A stretch of 64,000 bases of DNA from Oxalobacteraceae bacterium. GTDB taxonomy: Bacteria > Pseudomonadota > Gammaproteobacteria > Burkholderiales > Burkholderiaceae_D. Below are positions 37,849-45,939 of the stretch, piece by piece (within the stretch, counting starts at the first letter, position 1; each line of letters opens with the position of its first letter). Under the pieces are notes generated by a model, which made no database searches, had not been told where the DNA came from, and was given only the letters and a program-made list of their open reading frames with translations. The DNA lies in contig JAGKXB010000009.1 of assembly GCA_021151485.1 (NCBI GenBank), positions 15,027 through 79,026 of the forward strand, written 5' to 3'. The translations under genes were made by a program, and so were the position numbers.

Positions 37849-38778
37849 ATGACACAACCAACCCATCCAATCCAATCTCAAACAGCCCTAACCGATGCCG
37901 GCGCGCGCGGCTTGGCGATTGCCAACCGTACCGTGCCGCAAATGTCGCGCATTACCCCACGCTGGCTGACGCATCTACTACATTGGGTGCCGCTCGATTC
38001 CGGTATTTATCGCGTCAACCGCGTCAAAGAAGGCGCGACCGTCAATGTTGATTGCTCCCAACGTGACGAACGCGTGCTGCCAGAAACCTTCGTCGATTAC
38101 GTAGAAAACCCACGCGAATACCAACTCAGCGCCGTCACCACCGTGGTGGAAGTGCATACCCGTATTTCTGATCTGTACAGCAATCCATACAACCAAATCG
38201 CCGAGCAATTGCGTTTAACGATAGAAATCATCAAAGAACGCCAGGAAAGCGAACTCATCAACAATAAAGAATACGGCCTGCTGCACAGCGTGGTCCCCAG
38301 CCAGCGCATCAAAACTCGTACTGGTGCGCCAACGCCGGATGACATGGATGAATTGATTACCAAAGTCTGGAAAGAGCCCGGCTTCTTCTTAGCGCATCCG
38401 CAAGCGATTGCTGCGTTTGGCCGCGAATGTACCCGCCGTGGTGTGCCACCACCAACTGTTTCTTTATTCGGTTCCCAATTTTTGACCTGGCGCGGTTTGC
38501 CGATTTTCCCTTGCGACAAATTGGAAATTGAAAATGGAAAAACCAACATCCTACTGATACGCACGGGTGAAAGCCGTCAGGGCGTAGTTGGATTATTTCA
38601 ACCCAATTTGCCCGGCGGCGAAGGCAATCCTGGTTTGGCAGTGCGCTTTATGGGCATCAACCAAAAAGCCATCGCGTCTTATTTGGTTTCTCTTTATTGC
38701 TCATTAGCCGTATTAACTGATGATGCCATCGCAGTTTTAGAAGGCGTAGAAGTAGGTAAATACCATGAGTACAAATAA
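37849..38778 (+). CDS. Family 2A encapsulin shell protein (SrpI-type)
   Basis: 309 residues with the HK97-fold encapsulin family 2 signature: an N-terminal arm of ~40 residues, then TVPQMSRITPRWLTHLLHWV, GIYRVNRVKEGA and YQLSAVTTVVEVHTRISDLY, and a C-terminal half with FLTWRGLPIFPCDKL and RTGESRQGVVGLFQPNLPGG. No cyclic-nucleotide-binding insertion is present, which points to subtype 2A, not 2B. Such shells form ~60-subunit nanocompartments that house cysteine desulfurase. Start ATG 37849 is supported by AGGA at 9 nt; 19 upstream codons are repeat flank. Its end overlaps the desulfurase start by 14 bp. Confidence 0.93.
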   Translation: MTQPTHPIQSQTALTDAGARGLAIANRTVPQMSRITPRWLTHLLHWVPLDSGIYRVNRVKEGATVNVDCSQRDERVLPETFVDYVENPREYQLSAVTTVVEVHTRISDLYSNPYNQIAEQLRLTIEIIKERQESELINNKEYGLLHSVVPSQRIKTRTGAPTPDDMDELITKVWKEPGFFLAHPQAIAAFGRECTRRGVPPPTVSLFGSQFLTWRGLPIFPCDKLEIENGKTNILLIRTGESRQGVVGLFQPNLPGGEGNPGLAVRFMGINQKAIASYLVSLYCSLAVLTDDAIAVLEGVEVGKYHEYK

Positions 38779-40438
38779 TCTAGAAAACATGGGTTTGCCG
38801 GATATCAACGTCCTGACGCGCATGGCAAATGAATTGTTTTCGGCGCTGCCATCTTCAGGATCGGAAGGATTGACTGCATTACCCATCGCCACGTTACCAA
38901 ACGTGCAAGCACCGGCAGCGTTGCCGCAAAGCGGTTTTCCTGTGGCAACCAATGCGGTGACTGCAAGCGCGCCAGCAATTCCGGCTGGCTTGCCTTTTAG
39001 CGGTGTGGCACCGGCGGATTTTGGTTTGCCCAGCGAACAAGAATTATCAAGACTGCTGGTGCCAAGAAACTTTCACTCGCCTTCCGTCCTCACTAGTCAA
39101 GCCACTCAGGCGGCATCGTTTTATTTTTTAGATCAAAACACACCACGTCAGGCTGGCATCCAAGTACCTGGCTCACCAGCACCCAACTGGCAAGCCAGCG
39201 CGACGCCGATGTCGGCACCGTTTGACATCAATCAAGTGCGACGGGATTTTCCCATCTTGCAAGAACGCGTCAACGGGCGGCCTTTGGTATGGCTGGACAA
39301 CGCGGCAACCACGCACAAACCACAGTGTGTGATTGATCGTTTGAAGTATTTCTACCAGCATGAAAATTCCAACATCCACCGCGCCGCGCATGAATTGGCA
39401 GCACGTGCCAGTGATGCGTATGAAAGCGCCAGAGAAAAAGTGCGTGGATTTTTGAATGCCGCTTCCTCGAACGAAATCATCTTCGTACGTGGTGCCACTG
39501 AAGCCATCAATCTGGTCGCGCAAAGCTGGGGCCGGCAACATATCAGCAAAGATGATGAAATCATCATCAGCTGGCTAGAACATCACGCCAACATCGTGCC
39601 ATGGCAGCAATTGTGTGCAGAAAAAGGCGCTAAGCTGAAAGTCATTCCCGTCGATGACAATGGCCAGATATTGCTGGATGAATACGCCAAATTGTTGAGC
39701 AACAAAACCAAGTTGGTTTCGTTCACCCAAGTATCCAATGCGCTCGGCACCATTACGCCCGTCAAACAGATGGTGGAAATGGCGCACAACGCAGGCGCCA
39801 AAGTGCTGGTCGATGGCGCGCAAGCGGTGTCGCACCTACGTGCTGATGTGCAACATTTGAACTGCGACTGGTACGTTTTCTCCGGTCATAAGGTATTCGG
39901 CCCAACTGGTATCGGTGTGTTGTATGGAAAAGAAGCACTGCTGAATCAAATGCCACCCTGGCAAGGTGGCGGCAATATGATCAAGGATGTGCGTTTTGAG
40001 CATACCGAATACCACCCAGCCCCCGCACGTTTTGAAGCAGGCACTGGCAATATCGCCGATGCGGTTGGATTGGGTGCGGCGATTGATTACGTCAATCGAA
40101 TCGGCATTGACAATATTCACCAATACGAGCATCAGCTGTTGGAGTACGCCACGGGTTTGCTAAAAAGCATCCCGGGATTACGCCTGATCGGCACGGCGCC
40201 AGACAAAGCCAGCGTTTTGTCGTTCGTACTAGAAGGTTTTACAACAGTAGAAGTTGGCACCGCGCTGAGCAAAGAAGGCATCGCCGTGCGTTCTGGCCAC
40301 CACTGCGCGCAACCGATTTTGCGTCGTTTTGGCCAAGAAAGCACGGTACGGCCATCACTCGCGTTTTATAACAACCATGCCGATGTGGATGCCTTAGTTG
40401 CAACGCTACGGCGTATTCAAAGTGGACGTAGTTTTTAA
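38765..40438 (+). CDS. SufS-like cysteine desulfurase with N-terminal encapsulin cargo-loading tail
   Basis: 557 residues. Residues 1-~160 are Ala/Pro/Ser-rich and probably disordered, with short hydrophobic motifs (GLPDINVLTRMANELF, ADFGLPSEQELSRLL) typical of the targeting tails that dock cargo inside family 2A shells. From ~160 it is a full class II aminotransferase-fold desulfurase: FPILQERVNGRPLVWLDNAA, PLP lysine K376 in SGHKVFGPTGIG, and catalytic C514 in RSGHHCAQP. It abstracts sulfur from cysteine as persulfide. Ordinary SufS is ~400-410 residues, so the extension is the oddity. Translation is probably coupled with the shell gene by a 14-bp overlap; a terminator follows. Confidence 0.95.
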   Translation: MSTNNLENMGLPDINVLTRMANELFSALPSSGSEGLTALPIATLPNVQAPAALPQSGFPVATNAVTASAPAIPAGLPFSGVAPADFGLPSEQELSRLLVPRNFHSPSVLTSQATQAASFYFLDQNTPRQAGIQVPGSPAPNWQASATPMSAPFDINQVRRDFPILQERVNGRPLVWLDNAATTHKPQCVIDRLKYFYQHENSNIHRAAHELAARASDAYESAREKVRGFLNAASSNEIIFVRGATEAINLVAQSWGRQHISKDDEIIISWLEHHANIVPWQQLCAEKGAKLKVIPVDDNGQILLDEYAKLLSNKTKLVSFTQVSNALGTITPVKQMVEMAHNAGAKVLVDGAQAVSHLRADVQHLNCDWYVFSGHKVFGPTGIGVLYGKEALLNQMPPWQGGGNMIKDVRFEHTEYHPAPARFEAGTGNIADAVGLGAAIDYVNRIGIDNIHQYEHQLLEYATGLLKSIPGLRLIGTAPDKASVLSFVLEGFTTVEVGTALSKEGIAVRSGHHCAQPILRRFGQESTVRPSLAFYNNHADVDALVATLRRIQSGRSF

Positions 40439-40460
40439 TTAATACATCACCCGATGTCAA

Positions 40461-40497
40461 AAAATAGGGCAGATTCATCACCTGCCCTATTTTTTAT
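40461..40497 (+). terminator. Rho-independent terminator of the encapsulin-desulfurase unit
   Basis: AAAATAGGGCA and TGCCCTATTTTTT pair around a 12-nt loop with a clear T-tract, 22 bp after the desulfurase stop. Confidence 0.92.
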
Positions 40498-40610
40498 GCT
40501 TCATTATTGTCAATTTAGGCATTACAATCATGAAACATTTCCTACAGGAAATTAAAAATACTGATCAATATCAGTGTTCATCAATGACGATATCGGGGAA
40601 GAAAACAATC

Positions 40611-42614
40611 ATGAAATTATTATTCAAGAAAAAATTGCTGGCCATTGCAATTAGCGCAATTGGCACAATCAGCTCTTTTTACAGCATGACTTCATTAGCA
40701 GCGAGTAGTATTCAATACAGCGAACATAACGATCAATGGTTTGCCAATATCGCTGGCAACGCCTCCACATCACAAGCTATTTTGACTTCTGATAATGGTT
40801 TGTATTTTCTGTATTTCAGCCAAGGATATTTGGGCATCTATGATTTTCTTGGTCACGTCATCTGGGGCGTGAACATGCAGGATAAGGCGTCGTATTTTGG
40901 GATGACAAAAGACGGCTTGGGTTTATGGGAAGGCAGTAAAACTTCTGCTGTGTTTCTATCAAAACCAAGCAGCTCAACCACACCAACCAGCCAAGTTCCC
41001 ACTACCAAGTTAGTCCTCACTAATGATGGCAATCTGCTTTATCAAACAATGCAAAACAACAATTGGGTCACGACATGGCAAACCAATACCACCATGCCAT
41101 CCAACGTCACAACAACATTGTCACAAATACAAACACAAAAGAATCAATACAACAGTTTGGTGACCACCTCAAACACCGCCAAATATAACCTTAGCAATGC
41201 GCAACAAGACTTAAACTCAGCCACCGCTCGTAACAACGATGCAGTTAATGCTGACGTCACACAACAAAAAGATACCTTAGCCAAAATACGTGCGCATAAC
41301 CACATATTAACCAGCAATGCTTTTGAAATTGCCTCTGCTGGCCTAAAACGCGTATCAGGTCTACCAAGTAGCAGTGGTGCGACATTAAGCCCGCCAACGG
41401 TCACCTCCACCCCAGCGGGTAGCAATACCAAACATAGTGCGAATTACAAGCCCCCTCTCCCACAAGCACAGCAAAATGCTGTTAACTGTGTTCCCGCCGT
41501 TGGTGTAGGTACACAAACATCAACGGCAACGACAAGTGGTAATCAAGCAGCAAGCGGTGGTGCCAATGCCAGTGTATCCGCTGGTGTTGGCGGTTCTGCC
41601 AGTGCGACTGTTACGAGTACCAGTATTGATACCGAAGTGAGTTTCAGAGACTGTGTAGATGCTGTCGTGTCAGTACAAGGTCAATTGAATGGTCCTGGGG
41701 GATCCACACTTGGTGCTTCAGTAACATTAGAAACATTTGCTGGCTCGATGATGGATGCCAACCTGCAAGCCAATCAAAATGGTCTTCAAGCCTCTGTTTC
41801 TAGCCAAGATGGCGTATTTATCACCATGACTACTGACGCCAGTGCAAACGTGCAGGGCTTTGGCGTCGATGCCAATGGACAAGTCGTCGTCATGAGTGGC
41901 AGTCAAGGTAGTGCGAATCTACAGGCCAACAAAAATGGGGTAGCCGCAGGTGCTGAAGGTACTTATGGAAGTGGAGTGAACGCATCTGGATCAGTGACTC
42001 AAAATATGCGATACGGATCAACAACAACTGGAGCCGGTGCTTCTGTTGGCGTAGTCGGCGCGGGGGGAAGCGTTGGTGCAACAACCAGTCACGGTGTCCT
42101 GAATTTGGAGTTAACGGGGGATTTAGCAGCGGGTGTTGGCCTTGATTTAGACCTCGGAGTCGGCGTCAACTATGGTCAATCTTATAACGACCTACGCAGC
42201 GCTTACAATGCACTCAAACAAACACGACAAGCAAAGCATGCGGCCCAACAAACTGTGCTAGCAGCACAGACAACATACAACACCATGAAAGCAACTGCTG
42301 ATAAAGCACAACAAGAACTCACTACAGCAGCGGATTCAATTGCCCACGCAACCTCACAAGCAACTACTTTGGTGACATCAGAAGTCAGCAAAGATGCGCA
42401 AAATTTTGCTAAGGTTACAACGACAGCATTTGAAAATCCTAGCGCAATCGCAGCGGCAGCAGCGGAAGCCGCCGCCAAAGCAGCAGCAGATGCCCAAGCA
42501 GCGGCCGATGCAGCAGCAAAAGCAGCCGCAGATGCCGCCAACAAAGCAGCAAGTAGTGTCTCCAGCACCGCCAAAAGTGTTGGCAAAAGCATCAAACATG
42601 CTTTCCACTTTTAA
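40611..42614 (+). CDS. Secreted lectin-like, glycine- and alanine-rich protein
   Basis: About 667 residues from ATG 40611, chosen because the signal peptide starts there (KKKLLAIAISAIGTISS, cleavage near LAASS). Mature N-terminal ~170 residues have two repeats resembling bulb-type (B-) lectin sheets, e.g. KLVLTNDGNLLYQT and WVTTWQTNT. A coiled-coil stretch (SQIQTQKNQYNSL...) and a long Gly/Ser/Val/Thr-rich beta-like domain follow (~290-530), then a second coiled coil and an Ala-rich helix (KAAADAQAAADAAAKAAADA). No cell-wall anchor is seen. It may bind glycans on a host or biofilm surface; that is inference. Bounded by two terminators, it is a single-gene unit. Confidence 0.7.
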   Translation: MKLLFKKKLLAIAISAIGTISSFYSMTSLAASSIQYSEHNDQWFANIAGNASTSQAILTSDNGLYFLYFSQGYLGIYDFLGHVIWGVNMQDKASYFGMTKDGLGLWEGSKTSAVFLSKPSSSTTPTSQVPTTKLVLTNDGNLLYQTMQNNNWVTTWQTNTTMPSNVTTTLSQIQTQKNQYNSLVTTSNTAKYNLSNAQQDLNSATARNNDAVNADVTQQKDTLAKIRAHNHILTSNAFEIASAGLKRVSGLPSSSGATLSPPTVTSTPAGSNTKHSANYKPPLPQAQQNAVNCVPAVGVGTQTSTATTSGNQAASGGANASVSAGVGGSASATVTSTSIDTEVSFRDCVDAVVSVQGQLNGPGGSTLGASVTLETFAGSMMDANLQANQNGLQASVSSQDGVFITMTTDASANVQGFGVDANGQVVVMSGSQGSANLQANKNGVAAGAEGTYGSGVNASGSVTQNMRYGSTTTGAGASVGVVGAGGSVGATTSHGVLNLELTGDLAAGVGLDLDLGVGVNYGQSYNDLRSAYNALKQTRQAKHAAQQTVLAAQTTYNTMKATADKAQQELTTAADSIAHATSQATTLVTSEVSKDAQNFAKVTTTAFENPSAIAAAAAEAAAKAAADAQAAADAAAKAAADAANKAASSVSSTAKSVGKSIKHAFHF

Positions 42615-42674
42615 AGCGAAGATGGGCAAAAAATAGCGTTTTCCTACTATTCACGCTATTAGATCCCATAATAA

Positions 42675-42709
42675 AAAAGGGTTAGCGCTTTTCAGCAGCT
42701 AACCCTTTT
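42675..42709 (+). terminator. Terminator after the lectin-like gene
   Basis: AAAAGGGTTAGC and GCTAACCCTTTT pair around an 11-nt loop; symmetrical A and T runs allow use from both sides. Confidence 0.85.
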
Positions 42710-42746
42710 CCGTACCTGATCTAAATGAATAAAAACTTAACAGTTT

Positions 42747-43484
42747 TTACCCAACGAACATACCATAAGGAACAAGAGTGCCATTACCAGTGTCATTACC
42801 AGTAGTTAGCGCATCCATAACACCATCAACAACAGTGCCATTACCAGTAGCTAGCGCACCCAAAGCACCCACCCACAACTTCAAACTATTGTAGTCCGCT
42901 TTACTCACGGCAAAACCAGCTCCCAACATGAGCACAGCAACAGAAGAAGCCATCGCCACCTGCCCCTTTGTTGGTAACGACGCCACAATCTTTTCAAGCG
43001 TTGTGAGAGCTGGAGCTGGAGCTGGAGCTGGAGCTGGAGCTGGTTCTGCTATGACTGTATTAAAAGCTGCCAAATCAACAACATTAGCAAACTTCCCAGC
43101 GGTGACGGCTGTTCTTAACGTTTGTTTAACTCCATCAGAAATACCATCGGCACCAATAGTTACAAAACCATTCACAACCGCATTTGCTAAATCGGCTGAT
43201 ACAGCCGCATCAGCACCACCAACCAACCCAGCCACAAATGATTGAAATTCGTTATTTTGGAAAGCGCCTGCATGACCAGTCAATGCCATCGCCACTGCTG
43301 TTTTTTGAGCGCCATCCAAATCTGCAAGCGTTGACAAAAGAGGCAAGACAAACGCTCTAAAATTTTGATTATCGAGAGCTTGAAGAGCGTCATCTTTAAT
43401 CAATGCCGTCGCAACTGCTGTTTTTTGAGCGTCATCCAAAGCTACGAGCGCCATTGAGTGAGGAATTCTCAAGAGCCGCACCAT
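42747..43484 (-). CDS. Low-complexity protein with membrane tail; probable 3' half of a frameshifted gene
   Basis: Up to 245 residues, not recognised. It contains a duplicated block (LDDAQKTAVATALI and LDGAQKTAVAMALT), a Pro-Ala repeat (43007-43042 in DNA), one hydrophobic segment (VAMASSVAVLMLGAGFAVS) and a Gly/Thr/Asn-rich C-terminus (TGNGTVVDGVMDALTTGND). Its upper end overlaps the gene at 43432-44130 by 53 bp in another frame, and the ADQKSALASAL motif in that gene resembles its QKTAVATAL block, so the two look like halves of one protein broken by a frameshift near 43432-43470. An independent start (ATG 43484) is possible but lacks a Shine-Dalgarno. Confidence 0.55.
   Translation of the reverse strand: MVRLLRIPHSMALVALDDAQKTAVATALIKDDALQALDNQNFRAFVLPLLSTLADLDGAQKTAVAMALTGHAGAFQNNEFQSFVAGLVGGADAAVSADLANAVVNGFVTIGADGISDGVKQTLRTAVTAGKFANVVDLAAFNTVIAEPAPAPAPAPAPALTTLEKIVASLPTKGQVAMASSVAVLMLGAGFAVSKADYNSLKLWVGALGALATGNGTVVDGVMDALTTGNDTGNGTLVPYGMFVG
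43007..43042. repeat. Six tandem GAGCTG hexamers
   Basis: The 6-bp unit is in frame and encodes alternating Pro-Ala on the minus strand; copy number may vary without changing frame. Confidence 0.9.
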
Positions 43485-44130
43485 TGTTGATTAATTCAAT
43501 TGCAATTTCTTTTTTTACCACATCGTTAAATTGTGGCAAGCAATCGGCCAATGCTTCTTGTGCAGCAGAACTAATTGTTGCAGCAACCGACTTACCAGAA
43601 AGAGCAGAAAAGTAAGATTGTTTTGGAGTAAACAACCTAGCAAACTCAAGCTGTTGATCCTGACTCAACAAGGATTTTCCATCCGATCCCTTTACAAATT
43701 TGAGGGCTAAACTAGCTGCTTTTGGTTGTTGTGATGCAATACTCTGCAAGTACCCAGATTTTTGTTTCCACACAGATAAAACATCAGCCTGCTCACCCAC
43801 TACCAAACTTTGTTTCTTTTGTAGAAAATTAAGGACGTCTGCATTCTGTAACGTCCCCGTCATCACCCCTTTCATTACTTTTCTTGATACAGTGACATCA
43901 CCAAAAAACGTGGTGAGTGCTTGCGTATTCTGCTCATTTACATCATTAAGGGCATTACGAATTACAGCAATAGCATTTTTATCACCTTGCTTCAAGGCAG
44001 AAGCTAATGCGCTCTTTTGATCGGCGTTTTTATTAACCGTAGCTAAATCAGGCCAAGCGGTTGTTTTTGGTTGTGTTTGGAACAGGGAAATCTGCGTGAG
44101 TGATACTGAGAATGGAAGGTTAATTGCCAT
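43432..44130 (-). CDS. Unrecognised protein, probable 5' half of a frameshifted gene
   Basis: 232 residues, no known domain recognised. It is mainly helical, with several Ala/Gln/Lys-rich stretches (ADQKSALASALKQGDKNAI, SLALKFVKGSDGKSLL). AAAGGAG lies just upstream of ATG 44130, so this half has a good start. It ends at a stop 53 bp past the beginning of the next open frame (42747-43484), see there. No signal peptide is evident. The 231-bp gap upstream (44131-44361) shows no gene. Confidence 0.55.
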   Translation of the reverse strand: MAINLPFSVSLTQISLFQTQPKTTAWPDLATVNKNADQKSALASALKQGDKNAIAVIRNALNDVNEQNTQALTTFFGDVTVSRKVMKGVMTGTLQNADVLNFLQKKQSLVVGEQADVLSVWKQKSGYLQSIASQQPKAASLALKFVKGSDGKSLLSQDQQLEFARLFTPKQSYFSALSGKSVAATISSAAQEALADCLPQFNDVVKKEIAIELINNGAALENSSLNGARSFG

Positions 44131-44361
44131 TTATTACTCCTTTTATGTATTTGATCTAAACCGGGTAAGTCCGATTCCAGGCAATGCTCTCTAAAGCATA
44201 AAACATTAGCATAATTGCAATTTTCGAACTATGGCGCCAAATATAACACAAAGACCAGCAAGATTATTTATTAAGCAATGAATATTTAACAATAAAATAT
44301 TGCCGCACGGAAACCCCCTAACAAATGATCGCCTCAAACAAAAACTAAGAGGACTGAACAA

Positions 44362-44715
44362 TCAACTCACCACAAAATGACAAACATAATGCAAAGTTTC
44401 TAACGTTTCCAATTCAAAGGAAGACGTCCCTGGAACGTGAAAACTTTGGCCATTTTCATAGACTTGCCAACTGCTTTCACCCGTGTCATCGGCTATGCGA
44501 ACACGGCATTTCCCTGCTACGATTTCCATGATTTCTGGCAAATTGGTGGAAAACTTCAACAATGACGGGAAAATAACACCGACTGTTTTTTGACTACCAT
44601 CCGGAAAAAGAACAGTATGCGAAACGCATTTGCCATCGAAGTACACATTGGCTTTCTTTACAACCGAAACATGGTCAAATTGGGTATGTATTGGGGTATT
44701 TACCTGAGTATTCAT
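44362..44715 (-). CDS. ppnP: Pyrimidine/purine nucleoside phosphorylase PpnP (DUF1255)
   Basis: 117 residues; small cupin-like enzyme that phosphorolyses nucleosides. The family pattern is seen in [27 protein letters not shown] and [10 protein letters not shown] ... [11 protein letters not shown]. The first ~20 residues are an extra N-terminal extension relative to the common length of ~94. Start ATG 44715 has AGGAG upstream. It is divergent from the small membrane protein next door. Confidence 0.9.
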   Translation of the reverse strand: MNTQVNTPIHTQFDHVSVVKKANVYFDGKCVSHTVLFPDGSQKTVGVIFPSLLKFSTNLPEIMEIVAGKCRVRIADDTGESSWQVYENGQSFHVPGTSSFELETLETLHYVCHFVVS

Positions 44716-44747
44716 TTACGACTCCTTTAATAAAAAATTTCACTAAT

Positions 44748-44999
44748 ATGAACGAACTCGACGTCCTACAATCCATAGGCTTTGTCATGCCTAGCATGTC
44801 TTATCTGATAGGCGGCATTATCTTCACCATCGTTGGCTATATCGCCTATCGCCACGGCAAAAAAGTGGCCAACTCATCCATAAAAGGGATAGGCATCACC
44901 CTGATGGTTTATCCGATCTTTGTTTCTGATGATGGGCTGCTGTATTTGATAGGCTGCGGATTATGCACGGCTTTGTATTTTTATCGACGACGACAGTAA
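44748..44999 (+). CDS. Small membrane protein
   Basis: 83 residues from ATG 44748, no named family assigned. Two or three membrane segments are visible (SYLIGGIIFTIVGYIAYR, GIGITLMVYPIFV, LLYLIGCGLCTALYFY) with a basic loop (RHGKK) and basic C-terminus (RRRQ), giving an N-out or hairpin topology that cannot be fixed by eye. It resembles small uncharacterised proteobacterial proteins sometimes labelled as amino acid transport proteins. Starts 32 bp from ppnP, divergent. Confidence 0.65.
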   Translation: MNELDVLQSIGFVMPSMSYLIGGIIFTIVGYIAYRHGKKVANSSIKGIGITLMVYPIFVSDDGLLYLIGCGLCTALYFYRRRQ

Positions 45000-45015
45000 T
45001 ACGAAAAACTCCAAA

Positions 45016-45111
45016 CCGTCGTCCGCGAGCACTTTAATTTTGGACCCCATGGCTTTTAGTCGTAAACAACAAAAAACGCTGGATTCCCGCCTAAACCCGC
45101 GGGAACGACGG
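45016..45111. repeat. Composite palindromic repeat, copy E
   Basis: Begins CCGTCGTCCGCGAG, ends CCGCGGGAACGACGG. The left hairpin is partly decayed, the right one (CCCGC/GCGGG) intact. It lies between two convergent genes, the small membrane protein and ispD. Confidence 0.9.
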
Positions 45112-45131
45112 GGGTTAATAGACAATCTCGG

Positions 45132-45839
45132 TTAAATAATATTCGTTCGCCTCACAGCCCCCAAAAACAACTCCACCAACTCAAAATCTTCCTGGCGCGT
45201 AATTTTGCTATTGCAAGGGTGCCCTTCTACCAATTTCGGTGCAAAGCCTAAGGCTTCAACTGCGCTGGCTTCGTCGGTCGCGTCGCTTATGGCATCTAAT
45301 GCACGTTGTAGCAAAGCATAAGAAAACATCTGCGGCGTTTGGGCTAGCCATAATGATGTGCGCGGGATCGTTATTACCTGCTGGCCATCTACTTTCTTGA
45401 CTGTATCAACGACAGGTAATGCTAATAAACCACCAATCGTCTTTTCTCCTTCCCTTACACCTTCCATCAAACGATCGATCAATGCAACCGTCAAACCAGG
45501 GCGAGCGGCGTCGTGGACTAACACCCAGTCGTTTGCTTGAATATCGGCTAAGGAGCGCATGGCTTGCAGACCATTTTGCACGCTTTCTTTGCGCGTTTTT
45601 CCGCCGCAGCGCAATACCGTCATATTCGGAATATGCTCGGGAAAAACCTGATCGATATAGCCATCATCCTGAGATACCACAACAAAGGTATGCGTTATAA
45701 CCGGATGATTGAGAAACGCCTGCACGGTGTGATGCAACATAGTCTGCCCTGCAATCGATAGATATTGCTTGGGGCAATCCGCCTGCATACGACTACCAAC
45801 GCCGGCGGCGGGGATCAAGGCAAAGTAACGAGGGAACAT
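45132..45839 (-). CDS. ispD: 2-C-methyl-D-erythritol 4-phosphate cytidylyltransferase
   Basis: 235 residues; third step of the MEP isoprenoid pathway. N-terminal ALIPAAGVGSRMQADCPKQY binds CTP; later VHDAARPG, and the C-terminal NSKITRQEDFELVE match the family. ispF, normally next downstream, is missing; repeat E and other genes follow instead. Divergent from mfd, as is common in Burkholderiales. Confidence 0.96.
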   Translation of the reverse strand: MFPRYFALIPAAGVGSRMQADCPKQYLSIAGQTMLHHTVQAFLNHPVITHTFVVVSQDDGYIDQVFPEHIPNMTVLRCGGKTRKESVQNGLQAMRSLADIQANDWVLVHDAARPGLTVALIDRLMEGVREGEKTIGGLLALPVVDTVKKVDGQQVITIPRTSLWLAQTPQMFSYALLQRALDAISDATDEASAVEALGFAPKLVEGHPCNSKITRQEDFELVELFLGAVRRTNII

Positions 45840-45939
45840 AAGATTATTCCTACAAATTTCCTACAAAATTCTTACAAATTAAAAAATAAACACATCGCTT
45901 ATAATCGGCAGCCTCGATTGTAATCATCCACTACCCCGC

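Noticed and set aside
44131..44361. Possible small gene in the gap upstream of the frameshifted pair
   Set aside because: No open frame with a plausible start and ribosome-binding site; AT-rich sequence only.
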